From Salicibibacter cibi (GTDB lineage: Bacteria; Bacillota; Bacilli; Bacillales; Marinococcaceae): a DNA stretch of 64,000 nt. The notes under the pieces were generated by a model. It made no database searches and was not told the origin of the DNA. It saw only the letters and a program-made list of their open reading frames with translations. Both the position numbers and the translations under genes were made by a program. Within the stretch, counting starts at the first letter, position 1, and every line of letters begins with the position of its first letter. The stretch lies in NCBI RefSeq assembly GCF_016495865.1, contig NZ_CP054706.1, positions 1,302,001-1,366,000 of the forward strand. The letters run 5' to 3'. Below are positions 1 through 7,459 of this stretch, in pieces.

Positions 1-1
1 T

Positions 2-220
2 ATCGTTCCCTTATCCATGTCCTACCGACGGATGTTAAAAAGGAATTTGCTTTATACAGCGATCACGAGGGCGCGTGATTCATTAATCATGGTCGGCGAA
101 CAGCGGGCATTTGCATTGGCTGTGGAGAAAAATGACCAATACAGCCGCTATTCCCATTTGTACCATCGTATACAGGAAGCAAGTACCAATCATGAAAACG
201 TCAAGGAAGGACAATACTAA
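2..220 (+). CDS. recD2: ATP-dependent DNA helicase RecD2, C-terminal end (partial)
   Basis: Only the last ~72 residues are present and the gene enters from the left edge. The stretch NLLYTAITRARD followed by LIMVGE is the classical motif VI of superfamily 1B helicases of the RecD2 (YrrC) family, which unwind DNA 5' to 3' in repair. In B. subtilis recD2 lies upstream of the alaS block, and the same order is seen here, which supports the call. The tail after motif VI is short and hydrophilic, as expected. Function is assigned from the family; most of the protein lies outside the window. Confidence 0.9.
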   Translation: MVPLSMSYRRMLKRNLLYTAITRARDSLIMVGEQRAFALAVEKNDQYSRYSHLYHRIQEASTNHENVKEGQY

Positions 221-299
221 GCCTCCTGGCCTTTTATGTATAGCTGGAGGATGATTTGACCATTCTGTGAAAAAGGTGATTTTTTACAGGAGGGTCTGT

Positions 300-530
300 A
301 TGGTTCATTGTCCCAATTGCCATTTAAAAGATTTAGGGAAAATTGGAAGCTCACAATATTATTGTGGGCGCTGTTGCATAGAAATCGTCATTCAAGGGGA
401 ACATTTAGCTGTTTTCCAAGTCGAGGAAGACGGGTCGCTTAGTTCATTGGATGACCTCTTTAGTAATGAGGAGCGACGGATAAAGATGGAGGAGCGTCCC
501 CAGCTCATACAAAAAGCGTCAGGACGGTAA
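300..530 (+). CDS. Small zinc-ribbon-like protein
   Basis: A 76-residue protein beginning MVHCPNCHLKDLGKIG. A CPNC pair and a second CGRCC group about 22 residues later would form a four-cysteine zinc knuckle. The rest is acidic, with no membrane segment. The frame is open further upstream from a GTG at 267, but the ATG at 300 has the better ribosome site (AGGAGGG, five bases before it), so it is preferred. It lies between recD2 and a DUF3918-like gene. Small proteins of this appearance are common in Bacillaceae but I know no function for them. Confidence 0.7.
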   Translation: MVHCPNCHLKDLGKIGSSQYYCGRCCIEIVIQGEHLAVFQVEEDGSLSSLDDLFSNEERRIKMEERPQLIQKASGR

Positions 531-570
531 ATGCCATTTGCCAATATGATGTATGAATGGAGGGTCGCCC

Positions 571-741
571 ATGAATAACAAAGCCGCCTCTTCACTGCTT
601 ATTGCAGGAATCGGATCTGTCGGTACAGCCATTTATATGTACAACGCTCAGCAACGACGCTCAAACCCTAATTGGATGTCAAAACTTAAGAAAAACAGGT
701 ACTACAAACAATTGCGCAGAGCATACAGGCGCACTTTCTAG
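571..741 (+). CDS. Small DUF3918-like protein (YrzQ type)
   Basis: A 56-residue protein: a short hydrophobic N-terminal segment (SSLLIAGIGSVGTAIYMY, residues ~6-23) followed by a strongly basic tail ending in KQLRRAYRRTF. This hydrophobic-plus-basic layout resembles the YrzQ/DUF3918 proteins encoded near recD2 in Bacillus. The ATG at 571 follows GGAGGG with six bases between and is preferred over an in-frame ATG at 553 that contains this ribosome site. It probably sits at the membrane. Family assignment is from overall appearance, not a diagnostic motif. Confidence 0.6.
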   Translation: MNNKAASSLLIAGIGSVGTAIYMYNAQQRRSNPNWMSKLKKNRYYKQLRRAYRRTF

Positions 742-782
742 CGTGAAAATCGCCCGTCTCACGAAAACGGGCGATTTTCACG
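742..782 (+). terminator. Hairpin after the DUF3918-like gene
   Basis: A perfect 16-bp inverted repeat (CGTGAAAATCGCCCGT at 742-757 and its complement at 767-782) begins one base after the stop codon. The loop is 9 bases. No T run follows, so it may work as an mRNA 3' end or weak terminator. Confidence 0.6.
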
Positions 783-960
783 TAGGAGTTCTCTGTTCAT
801 GGAGCTCGAAAGCGGTGAAAAAAAGAGTATGCGGTCGTCATGAAAGGATTATGGCGACCGAATGGATCGAATCCCGGAGCAAATGTCGCCATGCCACATA
901 GTAAATAGGGATTGCTGAACAACGTGCAGCCATCAGCTGAAGCCGGGATGCCGCTTCCAT

Positions 961-1060
961 GGCTTCGCTTTCCGCGGACGAACGGTCAAGCCTCCTCGCG
1001 CAAAACCGGCGCTGCGGGGTCTTGACGCGTCCGTTTTTCCGCTGGAGTCTCGCCATTGCA
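961..1060. repeat. GC-rich Bacillaceae-type intergenic repeat
   Basis: The segment contains blocks GGCTTCGCTTTCCGCGG, AAGCCTCCTCGCGC, GCGCTGCGGGGTCTTGACG and CCGCTGGAGTCTCGCC. These match, from memory, the order of a widely dispersed noncoding repeat in Bacillaceae genomes (its complement reads AGACCCCGCAG ... GAGGAGGCTT ... CCGCGGAAAGCGAAG). It lies in the 506-base gene-free stretch between the DUF3918-like gene and the AI-2E gene; the rest of that stretch shows nothing I can name. No second copy was noticed in this window. Identity rests on recall. Confidence 0.6.
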
Positions 1061-1288
1061 GCACCATCTCTCCGTACGTTGCCAGAAGTGCAAGGGTTTT
1101 TTTGCTTATAGGATGGATTTCCTTGCATCCAGCTTTGACAACACCAACGGAAAATGCTTATGTGCCAGTCTTTTTCCGTTATTCAGCAGTCCCTAAATAT
1201 GCCGAAATTCTCAGCGGTCGTCCACTTTCTCGAATAATCACTCCTCAACAGTAAATGCTAATCATAATAAGACGCTGTGGAGGTAGGG

Positions 1289-2353
1289 ATGACATCACGG
1301 AAAGGCTTGCTTCGGTCACTTTTTTTACTAATATTGTTGGCTTGTTTATATTTTTTGTACTTACTTGCGCCTGTATGGAAACCGGTGTTGTTCAGTATTG
1401 GAAAAATACTCTTACCGTTTTTGCTTGCCGGATTATTTGCGTATCTCTTGCATCCTGTCATTGCCTTTTTGCAGCGAAAGGGGTTACCACGGTGGGCGTC
1501 AGTATTACTCATTTACCTGCTGTTTTTTGGCGGGGGTATTTGGCTATTGATTGAAATGGCTCCCGTTTTGGCTCGTCAATATCGGGAGATCGTCAATGAA
1601 TTGCCGGGGTGGATTCAAGCCTTCGAATCCGGATGGCTATCCATGCACCGCCAGATCGATACACTGCCTCCCGTCATTCACGATCAGGTCGAAGAGGGCG
1701 TCGTGCAACTGGAAACCAACGGAGAAGATATGCTGGATAGGGTGGTGGAGCAATGGCCGGCGATTGTTGAAGGGGTGGTCATGCTTTTTTTGCTTCCTTT
1801 TTTAGTCTTCTATTTGCTGAAGGATTTGCATGCCTTTGAAAAAGCGGCCACGTATGTCATCCCTGAACGGTGGCAGAAAAATGGAAAAAAATTTGTACAG
1901 GCTGTGGATCACGCGCTCGGCTTTTATATTCGGGGACAAATCGTCGTTTCTCTTTGCGTAGGTGTGCTTTCGATTGTCGCACTGTGGATCGTTCAGCTCC
2001 CTTATCCATTGATCCTTGGGATCTTCATGGGAATGACCGACTTGATCCCTTATGTCGGGCCTTATATCGGTGCGGTTCCCGCTGTTATTGTGGCGCTTGG
2101 CATGTCCTGGAAAACTGTTTTATTCACGGTTATCGCCATTACCATTGTGCAGCAGTTGGAAAGCAATGTCCTGTCGCCCTATATCATGGGGAAAAGTGCC
2201 CACCTTCATCCACTGTTGATTTTACTCGCACTGTTGATCGGTTACGAATTCGCGGGGTTCATCGGACTCCTCATTGCCGTTCCGTTATTTGTCATCATCG
2301 GTGAAGTCGTGCGGGTCTTCCGTAAAAAAGAAGAAAATGAGGAAGCTTATTGA
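1289..2353 (+). CDS. yrrI: AI-2E family transporter (YrrI-like membrane protein)
   Basis: A 354-residue integral membrane protein with about eight hydrophobic segments. It shows the pattern of the AI-2E/PerM exporter superfamily: an N-terminal pair of helices, a long soluble stretch (~residues 80-150), and a C-terminal block containing LILGIFMGMTDLIPYVGPYIGA and SNVLSPYIMGK, both typical of the family. In B. subtilis yrrI lies in the recD2-alaS interval, as here. The ATG at 1289 is chosen because GGAGGT ends six bases before it; an upstream in-frame GTG at 1277 overlaps that ribosome site. The substrate is unknown. Confidence 0.88.
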   Translation: MTSRKGLLRSLFLLILLACLYFLYLLAPVWKPVLFSIGKILLPFLLAGLFAYLLHPVIAFLQRKGLPRWASVLLIYLLFFGGGIWLLIEMAPVLARQYREIVNELPGWIQAFESGWLSMHRQIDTLPPVIHDQVEEGVVQLETNGEDMLDRVVEQWPAIVEGVVMLFLLPFLVFYLLKDLHAFEKAATYVIPERWQKNGKKFVQAVDHALGFYIRGQIVVSLCVGVLSIVALWIVQLPYPLILGIFMGMTDLIPYVGPYIGAVPAVIVALGMSWKTVLFTVIAITIVQQLESNVLSPYIMGKSAHLHPLLILLALLIGYEFAGFIGLLIAVPLFVIIGEVVRVFRKKEENEEAY

Positions 2354-2373
2354 GTTCCTCATTTTCTTTGTTT
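2333..2373. terminator. Bidirectional terminator between yrrI and putP
   Basis: GAAAATGAGGAA (2333-2344) pairs with TTCCTCATTTTC (2355-2366) and TTTGTTT follows. The left arm lies inside the last codons of yrrI. On the minus strand the same stem ends in a T-rich run, so it can also end putP, whose stop is at 2376. Confidence 0.85.
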
Positions 2374-2375
2374 AA

Positions 2376-3902
2376 TCAGTCTTTACGTACATATTTTTTC
2401 TTTTCTTCGTCGTAAGTTGCGTTCTCCACGAAATCAAATTCTTCCAGAATATGATCGGCCGGTCGCTGATTGAGTAAGCTCACGATGATAATTGCCAAGC
2501 TGCCCAGCACAAACCCGGGAACAATTTCATAAAGGTCGAAAAACCCGCCTTCAAAGAAATTCCATACGATAACGGTGAGCCCTCCAGTGGCGATGCCGGC
2601 AATGGCTCCCCATGCAGTCATTCGGCGCCAGAAAACACTGAATAACATCACCGGTCCAAAGGCCGCGCCGAAACCTGCCCAGGCATATTCCACCAGTTCC
2701 AGCACCGTGCTCTCTGGGTCGTACGCCAAAAAGGTGGCAATGAGTGCAATTACGATGACACCGGCACGGCCGATCCAAACGAGTTCAGCGGCAGAAGCAT
2801 TGGGTTTAAGGAAACCTCGGTAGAAATCCTCGGTAAGCGCGCTTGATGACACGAGCAGTTGTGAATCAATCGTACTCATAATTGCTGCCAGTATGGCGGC
2901 AAGTAAAATCCCGGCAACCCAAGGGTTAAAGAGTACTTGTGAAAAAAAGATGAACACGGTTTCTTCATCCGCTAATGACGAACCTGCGCCTCCCCCTTCA
3001 AAGTAAGCGATCCCAACAAGGCCCACAAAAACTGCTCCCAGAAGGCCGAAAGTCATCCATGTGATGCCGATAAAACGGGCAGCGGGGATGTCTTTTTCGG
3101 AACGAATGGCCATAAAACGGGTAATGATATGCGGTTGCCCAAAGTAACCAAGGCCCCAGGCGAGCAAAGAAATGATCGCGATCGCCGAGGTGCCTGCGAA
3201 AGCATCCAGATAAACAGGGTTGACGTTGGCAATACTGGAAACAGTACTATCCCATCCTCCCATTTCGATCACGGCAACAATCGGAACGATGATGAGACCC
3301 GAAAACATCAGGATACCTTGAATAAAGTCGGTGTAACTGACCGCAAGAAACCCACCTAAAAACGTATAGGAGATAACGACGATCGCACCGATCCATAAGG
3401 CGGTATGATACTCCCACCCAAATGTGCTGGCGAAAAGCGTTGCCCCTCCGACAAGCCCCGAAGAGGTGTAAAACGTAAAGAACAGCAGAATGAAAAAAGC
3501 AGATACAATGCGCAAGATTTTTGTTTGCACGATCATTGTTTCATCACGAAAACGTTTATCCAGAAAGTCGGGAAGCGTAATTGCATTACGGGCGATTTCC
3601 GTATAGCGGCGCAGCCGCTTGGCAAGAAATTGCCAATTCAGGTAAGCACCGATCGTTAACCCTATCGGCAGCCACATTTCGCTCATCCCCGACAAGTAGA
3701 CGGCGCCGGGAAGCCCGAGGATCATGAACGCACTCATGTCAGAGGCTCCGGCGCTTAAAGCCGCCACCCAACTGTTCAATCTTCTGCCGCCCAACACATA
3801 ATCCGATAAAGTAGAAGTAGTACGGTAAAAGATAATCCCGATGATCACCATACCGACAATATAGATGATAAAGGTGATTAACGTAGGAATATCAAGATCC
3901 AT
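2376..3902 (-). CDS. putP: Sodium/proline symporter PutP
   Basis: A 508-residue sodium:solute symporter (SSSF family) with 12-13 membrane segments. The GASDMSAFMILGLPG stretch near residue 55 belongs to the sodium-binding region typical of PutP and OpuE. It takes up proline with sodium, either as a nutrient or an osmolyte. It is the last gene of a minus-strand run containing proline dehydrogenase and P5C dehydrogenase, so a catabolic role is likely. The start ATG overlaps the end of a 34-codon membrane-peptide gene. The C-terminal ~40 residues are charged and cytoplasmic. Confidence 0.92.
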   Translation of the reverse strand: MDLDIPTLITFIIYIVGMVIIGIIFYRTTSTLSDYVLGGRRLNSWVAALSAGASDMSAFMILGLPGAVYLSGMSEMWLPIGLTIGAYLNWQFLAKRLRRYTEIARNAITLPDFLDKRFRDETMIVQTKILRIVSAFFILLFFTFYTSSGLVGGATLFASTFGWEYHTALWIGAIVVISYTFLGGFLAVSYTDFIQGILMFSGLIIVPIVAVIEMGGWDSTVSSIANVNPVYLDAFAGTSAIAIISLLAWGLGYFGQPHIITRFMAIRSEKDIPAARFIGITWMTFGLLGAVFVGLVGIAYFEGGGAGSSLADEETVFIFFSQVLFNPWVAGILLAAILAAIMSTIDSQLLVSSSALTEDFYRGFLKPNASAAELVWIGRAGVIVIALIATFLAYDPESTVLELVEYAWAGFGAAFGPVMLFSVFWRRMTAWGAIAGIATGGLTVIVWNFFEGGFFDLYEIVPGFVLGSLAIIIVSLLNQRPADHILEEFDFVENATYDEEKKKYVRKD

Positions 3903-3996
3903 TCTCGCCCCTCCTTACCCTTAACAAACTAATGAAAGACAGAACGACCGTGGCTAACATCGGAACGAGTAACCAGAACCAGGTGGCAAATGACAT
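3892..3996 (-). CDS. 34-residue membrane peptide overlapping putP (symporter accessory candidate)
   Basis: Begins MSFATWFWLLVPMLATVV and ends RVRRGENGS: one hydrophobic helix (~residues 5-25) followed by a basic tail. A strong ribosome site (GGGAGGGG) lies five bases before the ATG. The stop codon falls 9 bases inside putP, so the two are probably translationally coupled. Very small single-helix proteins encoded directly before sodium:solute symporter genes are known and have been named symporter small accessory proteins. The role here is inferred from position and size. Confidence 0.7.
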   Translation of the reverse strand: MSFATWFWLLVPMLATVVLSFISLLRVRRGENGS

Positions 3997-4039
3997 CGTA
4001 CCCCTCCCTTACTACCTCTCAGAATCACTTTTCCTCCCT

Positions 4040-4729
4040 TTATCGTGCGGAATGAGCCATCCCTTTGATTAATAAAGCAAGTGTGGCCATATCCCCGACT
4101 AAAAAGGTTTCTTTTACATTGGCAGGCCGAGTTTCCCCGTAGCGGTTCACCCAGCAGGATTGAATGTTTAATTCGTTGGCAGGGACGACATCATATTTGA
4201 AACCGAATCCGACGTGGAGAAGCTCTGATCGCTCGATACCCAATCGTTCAAGCGCCAAATGGAACCCATGGTGATTGGCTTTATAAGCGCCCGCCTGTTC
4301 AGCCGTAATGATTTCATCAAAATCAACCTCTAAATGCTTCACGGTTTCATTAATAATAGCGTCGTCCGTATTCGTAATCAGAGCTATTTTGGTGAGTTTT
4401 TTTAGTTCCAGCAAAGCTTCTTTCGCATCCGGAAAAGGTTCCCAGCTTCCCATGGATTCAGAAAATGCGATACAATCATCCGTGCTAAAAGAATAACCAT
4501 AGTCCCGAAACGCCATCGCCATTGTATGTTTCAAGACTTCCTTATATGGACGGTAGTGATCTTGGATATAGGTGAACTGGATGCTTTCCCAATGTTTTTG
4601 AAGAGCGACAACATCAGCCTCGTTTATATCATACTGACTCAAAATATTCTTAAAATAATGTTGCACGGCCCGATCCCAGTCGATGATCGTTCCATAACAG
4701 TCGAAAGTGATTGCTTTGGGTATCGCCAT
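4040..4729 (-). CDS. Haloacid dehalogenase-like (type II) hydrolase
   Basis: A 229-residue HAD superfamily protein. Motif I is FDCYGT with nucleophile D10; Tyr replaces the second Asp of phosphatases, as in L-2-haloacid dehalogenases. Motif II is TN at 119-120, the lysine is K150 and the motif III region is GFGFKYD ending at D170. All core residues are present and length fits the type II family. The start at 4729 follows GGGAGG; upstream in-frame codons have no such site. It sits between proline dehydrogenase and the putP pair in what looks like one operon. The natural substrate cannot be told from sequence. Confidence 0.82.
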   Translation of the reverse strand: MAIPKAITFDCYGTIIDWDRAVQHYFKNILSQYDINEADVVALQKHWESIQFTYIQDHYRPYKEVLKHTMAMAFRDYGYSFSTDDCIAFSESMGSWEPFPDAKEALLELKKLTKIALITNTDDAIINETVKHLEVDFDEIITAEQAGAYKANHHGFHLALERLGIERSELLHVGFGFKYDVVPANELNIQSCWVNRYGETRPANVKETFLVGDMATLALLIKGMAHSAR

Positions 4730-4783
4730 GATTAACCTCCCTAGATAAATGTATATCGTTACTATATGCCTTGTCATGGTGCT

Positions 4784-5701
4784 TTATTTCGAAAACATTC
4801 CCCGAATGGCAAATGTAACGTTTTGCGGTCGCTCCGCCAATCGTCGCATGAAATAGCCGTACCAATCCCTGCCAAATGGAACGTAAGTGCGGAAACGATA
4901 GCCTTCATCGACGAGGGCTTGTTGCAAATCGTTGCGGAAACCGTAGAGCATTTGAAATTCGAACATGTCTCTCGGGATATGGTTTTTTTCTGTAAACGCT
5001 TTAATTTCCGCGATGATTTCATGGTCATGGGTGCCGATGGCTGTATAGCTTTCATTAAGCAGATGCGTTTGCACCATGTTCACAAAGTTTTTGCCAATAT
5101 CTTTTTTATCTTGATAGGCGATAGTTGGTGATTCTTTATACGCTCCTTTGACGATGCGAAGCGGGATCCCCGCTAACTGTTCGGTATCCTCGATGCCCCT
5201 ATGCAGGTAGGATTGCAAAACGGTGCCCACGTTGTCATATTTTTTTCGTAAGGCTCTTAAGATATCCAGTGTCTGGTCATAATGAGCGTAATCTTCCATA
5301 TCGATGTTAATCGTATTGTCATAGATGGCTGCACGTTCGCAAAGCGCTGAGATCTGTTGCCAACAAAGCGCTTCATCAACATCCAGTCCGAGTTTGGTGA
5401 GTTTAACGGAAAGGGTGCAATGGACGCCATGCTCGTGGAGAACATCCAGAGTATGCAAGCCTTCTTGCAAGGACTCGCGCGCTTCCTGGGTTTCATTGAC
5501 AAACTCGCCAAGATGATCAAGGGTGACCAAGCGAGCGCTGTCATTCAAATCTTTGATTTTTTCGATCGCGCTCTCGACGGTCAAACCGGCAACGACTTTC
5601 GAAGCCCCGAGTTTCAATCCCCATCGTTTTGCTCCTCTATTCAAGACTTTATTGTTTGATAACGAGCTAAAGAAATTACGGGATAGTTTCTGTATCATCA
5701 T
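4784..5701 (-). CDS. putB: Proline dehydrogenase
   Basis: A 305-residue monofunctional FAD-dependent proline dehydrogenase of the Gram-positive PutB/FadM type. It oxidises L-proline to pyrroline-5-carboxylate. The C-terminal block DEGYRFRTYVPFG followed by WYGYFMRRLAERP carries the family's conserved substrate-binding arginines, and KLTKLGLD lies in the barrel. Length matches B. subtilis PutB (~300). The start pair ATGATG follows GAGGGG. It lies downstream of the P5C dehydrogenase and upstream of the HAD gene. A hairpin separates it from the P5C dehydrogenase gene, which may lower its expression relative to that gene. Confidence 0.93.
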   Translation of the reverse strand: MMIQKLSRNFFSSLSNNKVLNRGAKRWGLKLGASKVVAGLTVESAIEKIKDLNDSARLVTLDHLGEFVNETQEARESLQEGLHTLDVLHEHGVHCTLSVKLTKLGLDVDEALCWQQISALCERAAIYDNTINIDMEDYAHYDQTLDILRALRKKYDNVGTVLQSYLHRGIEDTEQLAGIPLRIVKGAYKESPTIAYQDKKDIGKNFVNMVQTHLLNESYTAIGTHDHEIIAEIKAFTEKNHIPRDMFEFQMLYGFRNDLQQALVDEGYRFRTYVPFGRDWYGYFMRRLAERPQNVTFAIRGMFSK

Positions 5702-5730
5702 GGTAACCCCTCATTACGGTTTTTAAATAA

Positions 5731-5765
5731 GGACTCTGTCGCTGAGACAGAGCCTATTTTTGATT
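5731..5765. terminator. Hairpin between rocA and putB
   Basis: GGACTCTGTC (5731-5740) pairs with GACAGAGCC (5745-5753). TATTTTT follows on the plus strand and TTATTTA on the minus strand. It lies 68 bases after rocA and just before the putB ribosome site, so it could attenuate transcription into putB or mark a processing point. Confidence 0.65.
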
Positions 5766-5768
5766 CCA

Positions 5769-7316
5769 TTAAAACTGATCACAAACGGTTTTTGGATCCA
5801 TGAAGTGGAGAATATAGCCCGGGCCACCGGCTTTGGAGTCGGTACCGGATAATTTAAAACCGCCGAATGGTTGATAACCAACGATCGCGGCCGTGCATCC
5901 ACGGTTGAAGTAGAGGTTGCCGACATGAAATTCCCGACGAGCTTTTTCCAGGTGGGCGCGGTCGTTCGAAATGACCGATCCGGTTAATCCATAGTCGGTG
6001 TTATTGGCGATGTCGATAAGTTCCTGAAAATCTTTCGCTTTTGCGAAGGCTACGACCGGTCCGAAGATTTCTTCCTGCATGATGCGCGCGTGTGGATTCA
6101 CGTCGGCAAAGATCGTCGGCTGGATGAAATAGCCTTCTTCATTATTGCCGGTTCCACCGGTCACGAGGCGTGCTTCCTGTTTTCCTATGTCAATGTAATC
6201 GAGAATTTTATCATAGGCGGCTTGCTCGCTCACAGGACCCATGTACGTCTCCGCGCTTTCCGGATCGCCGACGGTCAGTTCTTCGGTTATTTTTGTCACT
6301 TTGTCGAGAACCTCATCGTAAACGTCTTCGTGAACGACGACGCGTGAACATGCAGAACATTTTTGGCCGCTGAAACCGTACGCCGATTGCACGATGGCGT
6401 CCGCGGCAAGGGCTAGATCAGCATCATCATCAACGATAATCGTATCTTTTCCGCCCATTTCAATCGCAGTCTTTTTCAGGAAATTTTGGCCAGGCTGAAC
6501 TTTTGCCGCTTTCTCGTAAATGCCGATGCCCACTTCTTTGGATCCGGTGAAATTGATAAAGCGCGTTTGCGGATGTTCAACGAGATAATCGCCGATTTCG
6601 CTCCCGCTTCCCGGGATGTAATTGACGACGCCTGCCGGCATTCCGGCCTCTTCGAGCACTTCCATGAATTTATACGTGATCACCGGGGTGAGACTCGCAG
6701 GTTTAAGCAAGATCGTATTTCCGGCTACCATCGGACCTACAGTTGTCCCCGCCATGATCGCGAATGGCAGATTCCACGGGGAAACGGTGAGACCTACGCC
6801 CAGGGGTTGATACGCATACTGGTTGTTTTCAAACCAACGGCTGTTCACCGGTTCACCATCTTTAAGCTCGATCATTTGCCGGGCGTAATATTCCAGAAAG
6901 TCGATCGCTTCCGCTGAATCAGCGTCTGCTTCTGTTCGTGTTTTCCCGATTTCATAAGCCATCCAGGCCGAAAATTCATGTTTGCGACGGCGAGCGATGG
7001 CTGCTGCTCGGAAGAGTACGTTCGCGCGAGCTTCCGGATCCCAGCCACTCCACACTTTAAATGCCTCTTGTGCTTTTTCCATCGCTTGTTCCGCAAGCGC
7101 TTGATTAGCTTTGGAAACGGTGCCGACGACTTCGTTCTTGTCGGAAGGATTTATCGATACAATTTTTTCGTCTGTCGTCACCCGCTCTCCGCCAATGATA
7201 AGCGGGTATTCTTTGCCGAGCTCACTTTTCACCAAATGAAGCGCTGCTTCATATTCGGCTATGTTATTGCTATTTTGAAAATTTGTAAATGGTTCGTGGG
7301 TGTACGAGACGACCAT
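5769..7316 (-). CDS. rocA: 1-pyrroline-5-carboxylate dehydrogenase (RocA/PutC type)
   Basis: A 515-residue aldehyde dehydrogenase, exactly the length of B. subtilis RocA and closely similar throughout (for example HEPFTNF near the N-terminus and [19 protein letters not shown] near the C-terminus). It oxidises P5C/glutamate semialdehyde to glutamate with NAD+. General base E286 lies in EMGGKD and the catalytic cysteine is C320 in GQKCSAC. The ATG at 7316 follows AAAGGAGTG; in-frame codons nine bases upstream lie too close to that site. A sigma-54 promoter precedes the gene, so control by the adjacent activator is expected. Confidence 0.95.
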   Translation of the reverse strand: MVVSYTHEPFTNFQNSNNIAEYEAALHLVKSELGKEYPLIIGGERVTTDEKIVSINPSDKNEVVGTVSKANQALAEQAMEKAQEAFKVWSGWDPEARANVLFRAAAIARRRKHEFSAWMAYEIGKTRTEADADSAEAIDFLEYYARQMIELKDGEPVNSRWFENNQYAYQPLGVGLTVSPWNLPFAIMAGTTVGPMVAGNTILLKPASLTPVITYKFMEVLEEAGMPAGVVNYIPGSGSEIGDYLVEHPQTRFINFTGSKEVGIGIYEKAAKVQPGQNFLKKTAIEMGGKDTIIVDDDADLALAADAIVQSAYGFSGQKCSACSRVVVHEDVYDEVLDKVTKITEELTVGDPESAETYMGPVSEQAAYDKILDYIDIGKQEARLVTGGTGNNEEGYFIQPTIFADVNPHARIMQEEIFGPVVAFAKAKDFQELIDIANNTDYGLTGSVISNDRAHLEKARREFHVGNLYFNRGCTAAIVGYQPFGGFKLSGTDSKAGGPGYILHFMDPKTVCDQF

Positions 7317-7354
7317 TGCGATCACTCCTTTAAATTAAGGTACACCATAAACAT

Positions 7355-7371
7355 ATGCAATTTGTATGCCA
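7355..7371 (-). promoter_or_regulatory. Sigma-54 (-24/-12) promoter of the proline operon
   Basis: On the minus strand the sequence reads TGGCAT-ACAAA-TTGCAT, matching the sigma-54 consensus TGGCAC-N5-TTGCA at all but one position, with the required GG and GC elements in exact register. It lies about 40 bases upstream of rocA and downstream of a sigma-54 activator gene, which fits RocR-type control. Confidence 0.88.
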
Positions 7372-7420
7372 AAATAAAAGGGTGTTTGAGAGCAGCATCT
7401 AAAAAATGAAGATCCATAAA

Positions 7421-7459
7421 TGCAAAATAATTTTCGGCGGATACGCAAAATTATTTGCT
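7421..7459. promoter_or_regulatory. Twin upstream activating sites for the sigma-54 activator
   Basis: Two similar, individually near-palindromic elements: TGCAAAATAATTTTCG (from 7421) and CGCAAAATTATTTGCT (from 7444). Their shared GCAAAATWATTT cores begin at 7422 and 7445, 23 bases or about two helical turns apart. They also form a 10-bp inverted repeat with each other (7425-7434 and 7447-7456). They end about 50-100 bases upstream of the -24/-12 promoter, the usual place for enhancer sites of RocR-like activators. The right element includes the stop codon of the activator gene. Confidence 0.72.

Noticed and set aside
7425..7456. Intrinsic terminator of the sigma-54 activator gene
   Set aside because: The stem is almost wholly A/T and has no T run; twin activator sites explain the pattern better.
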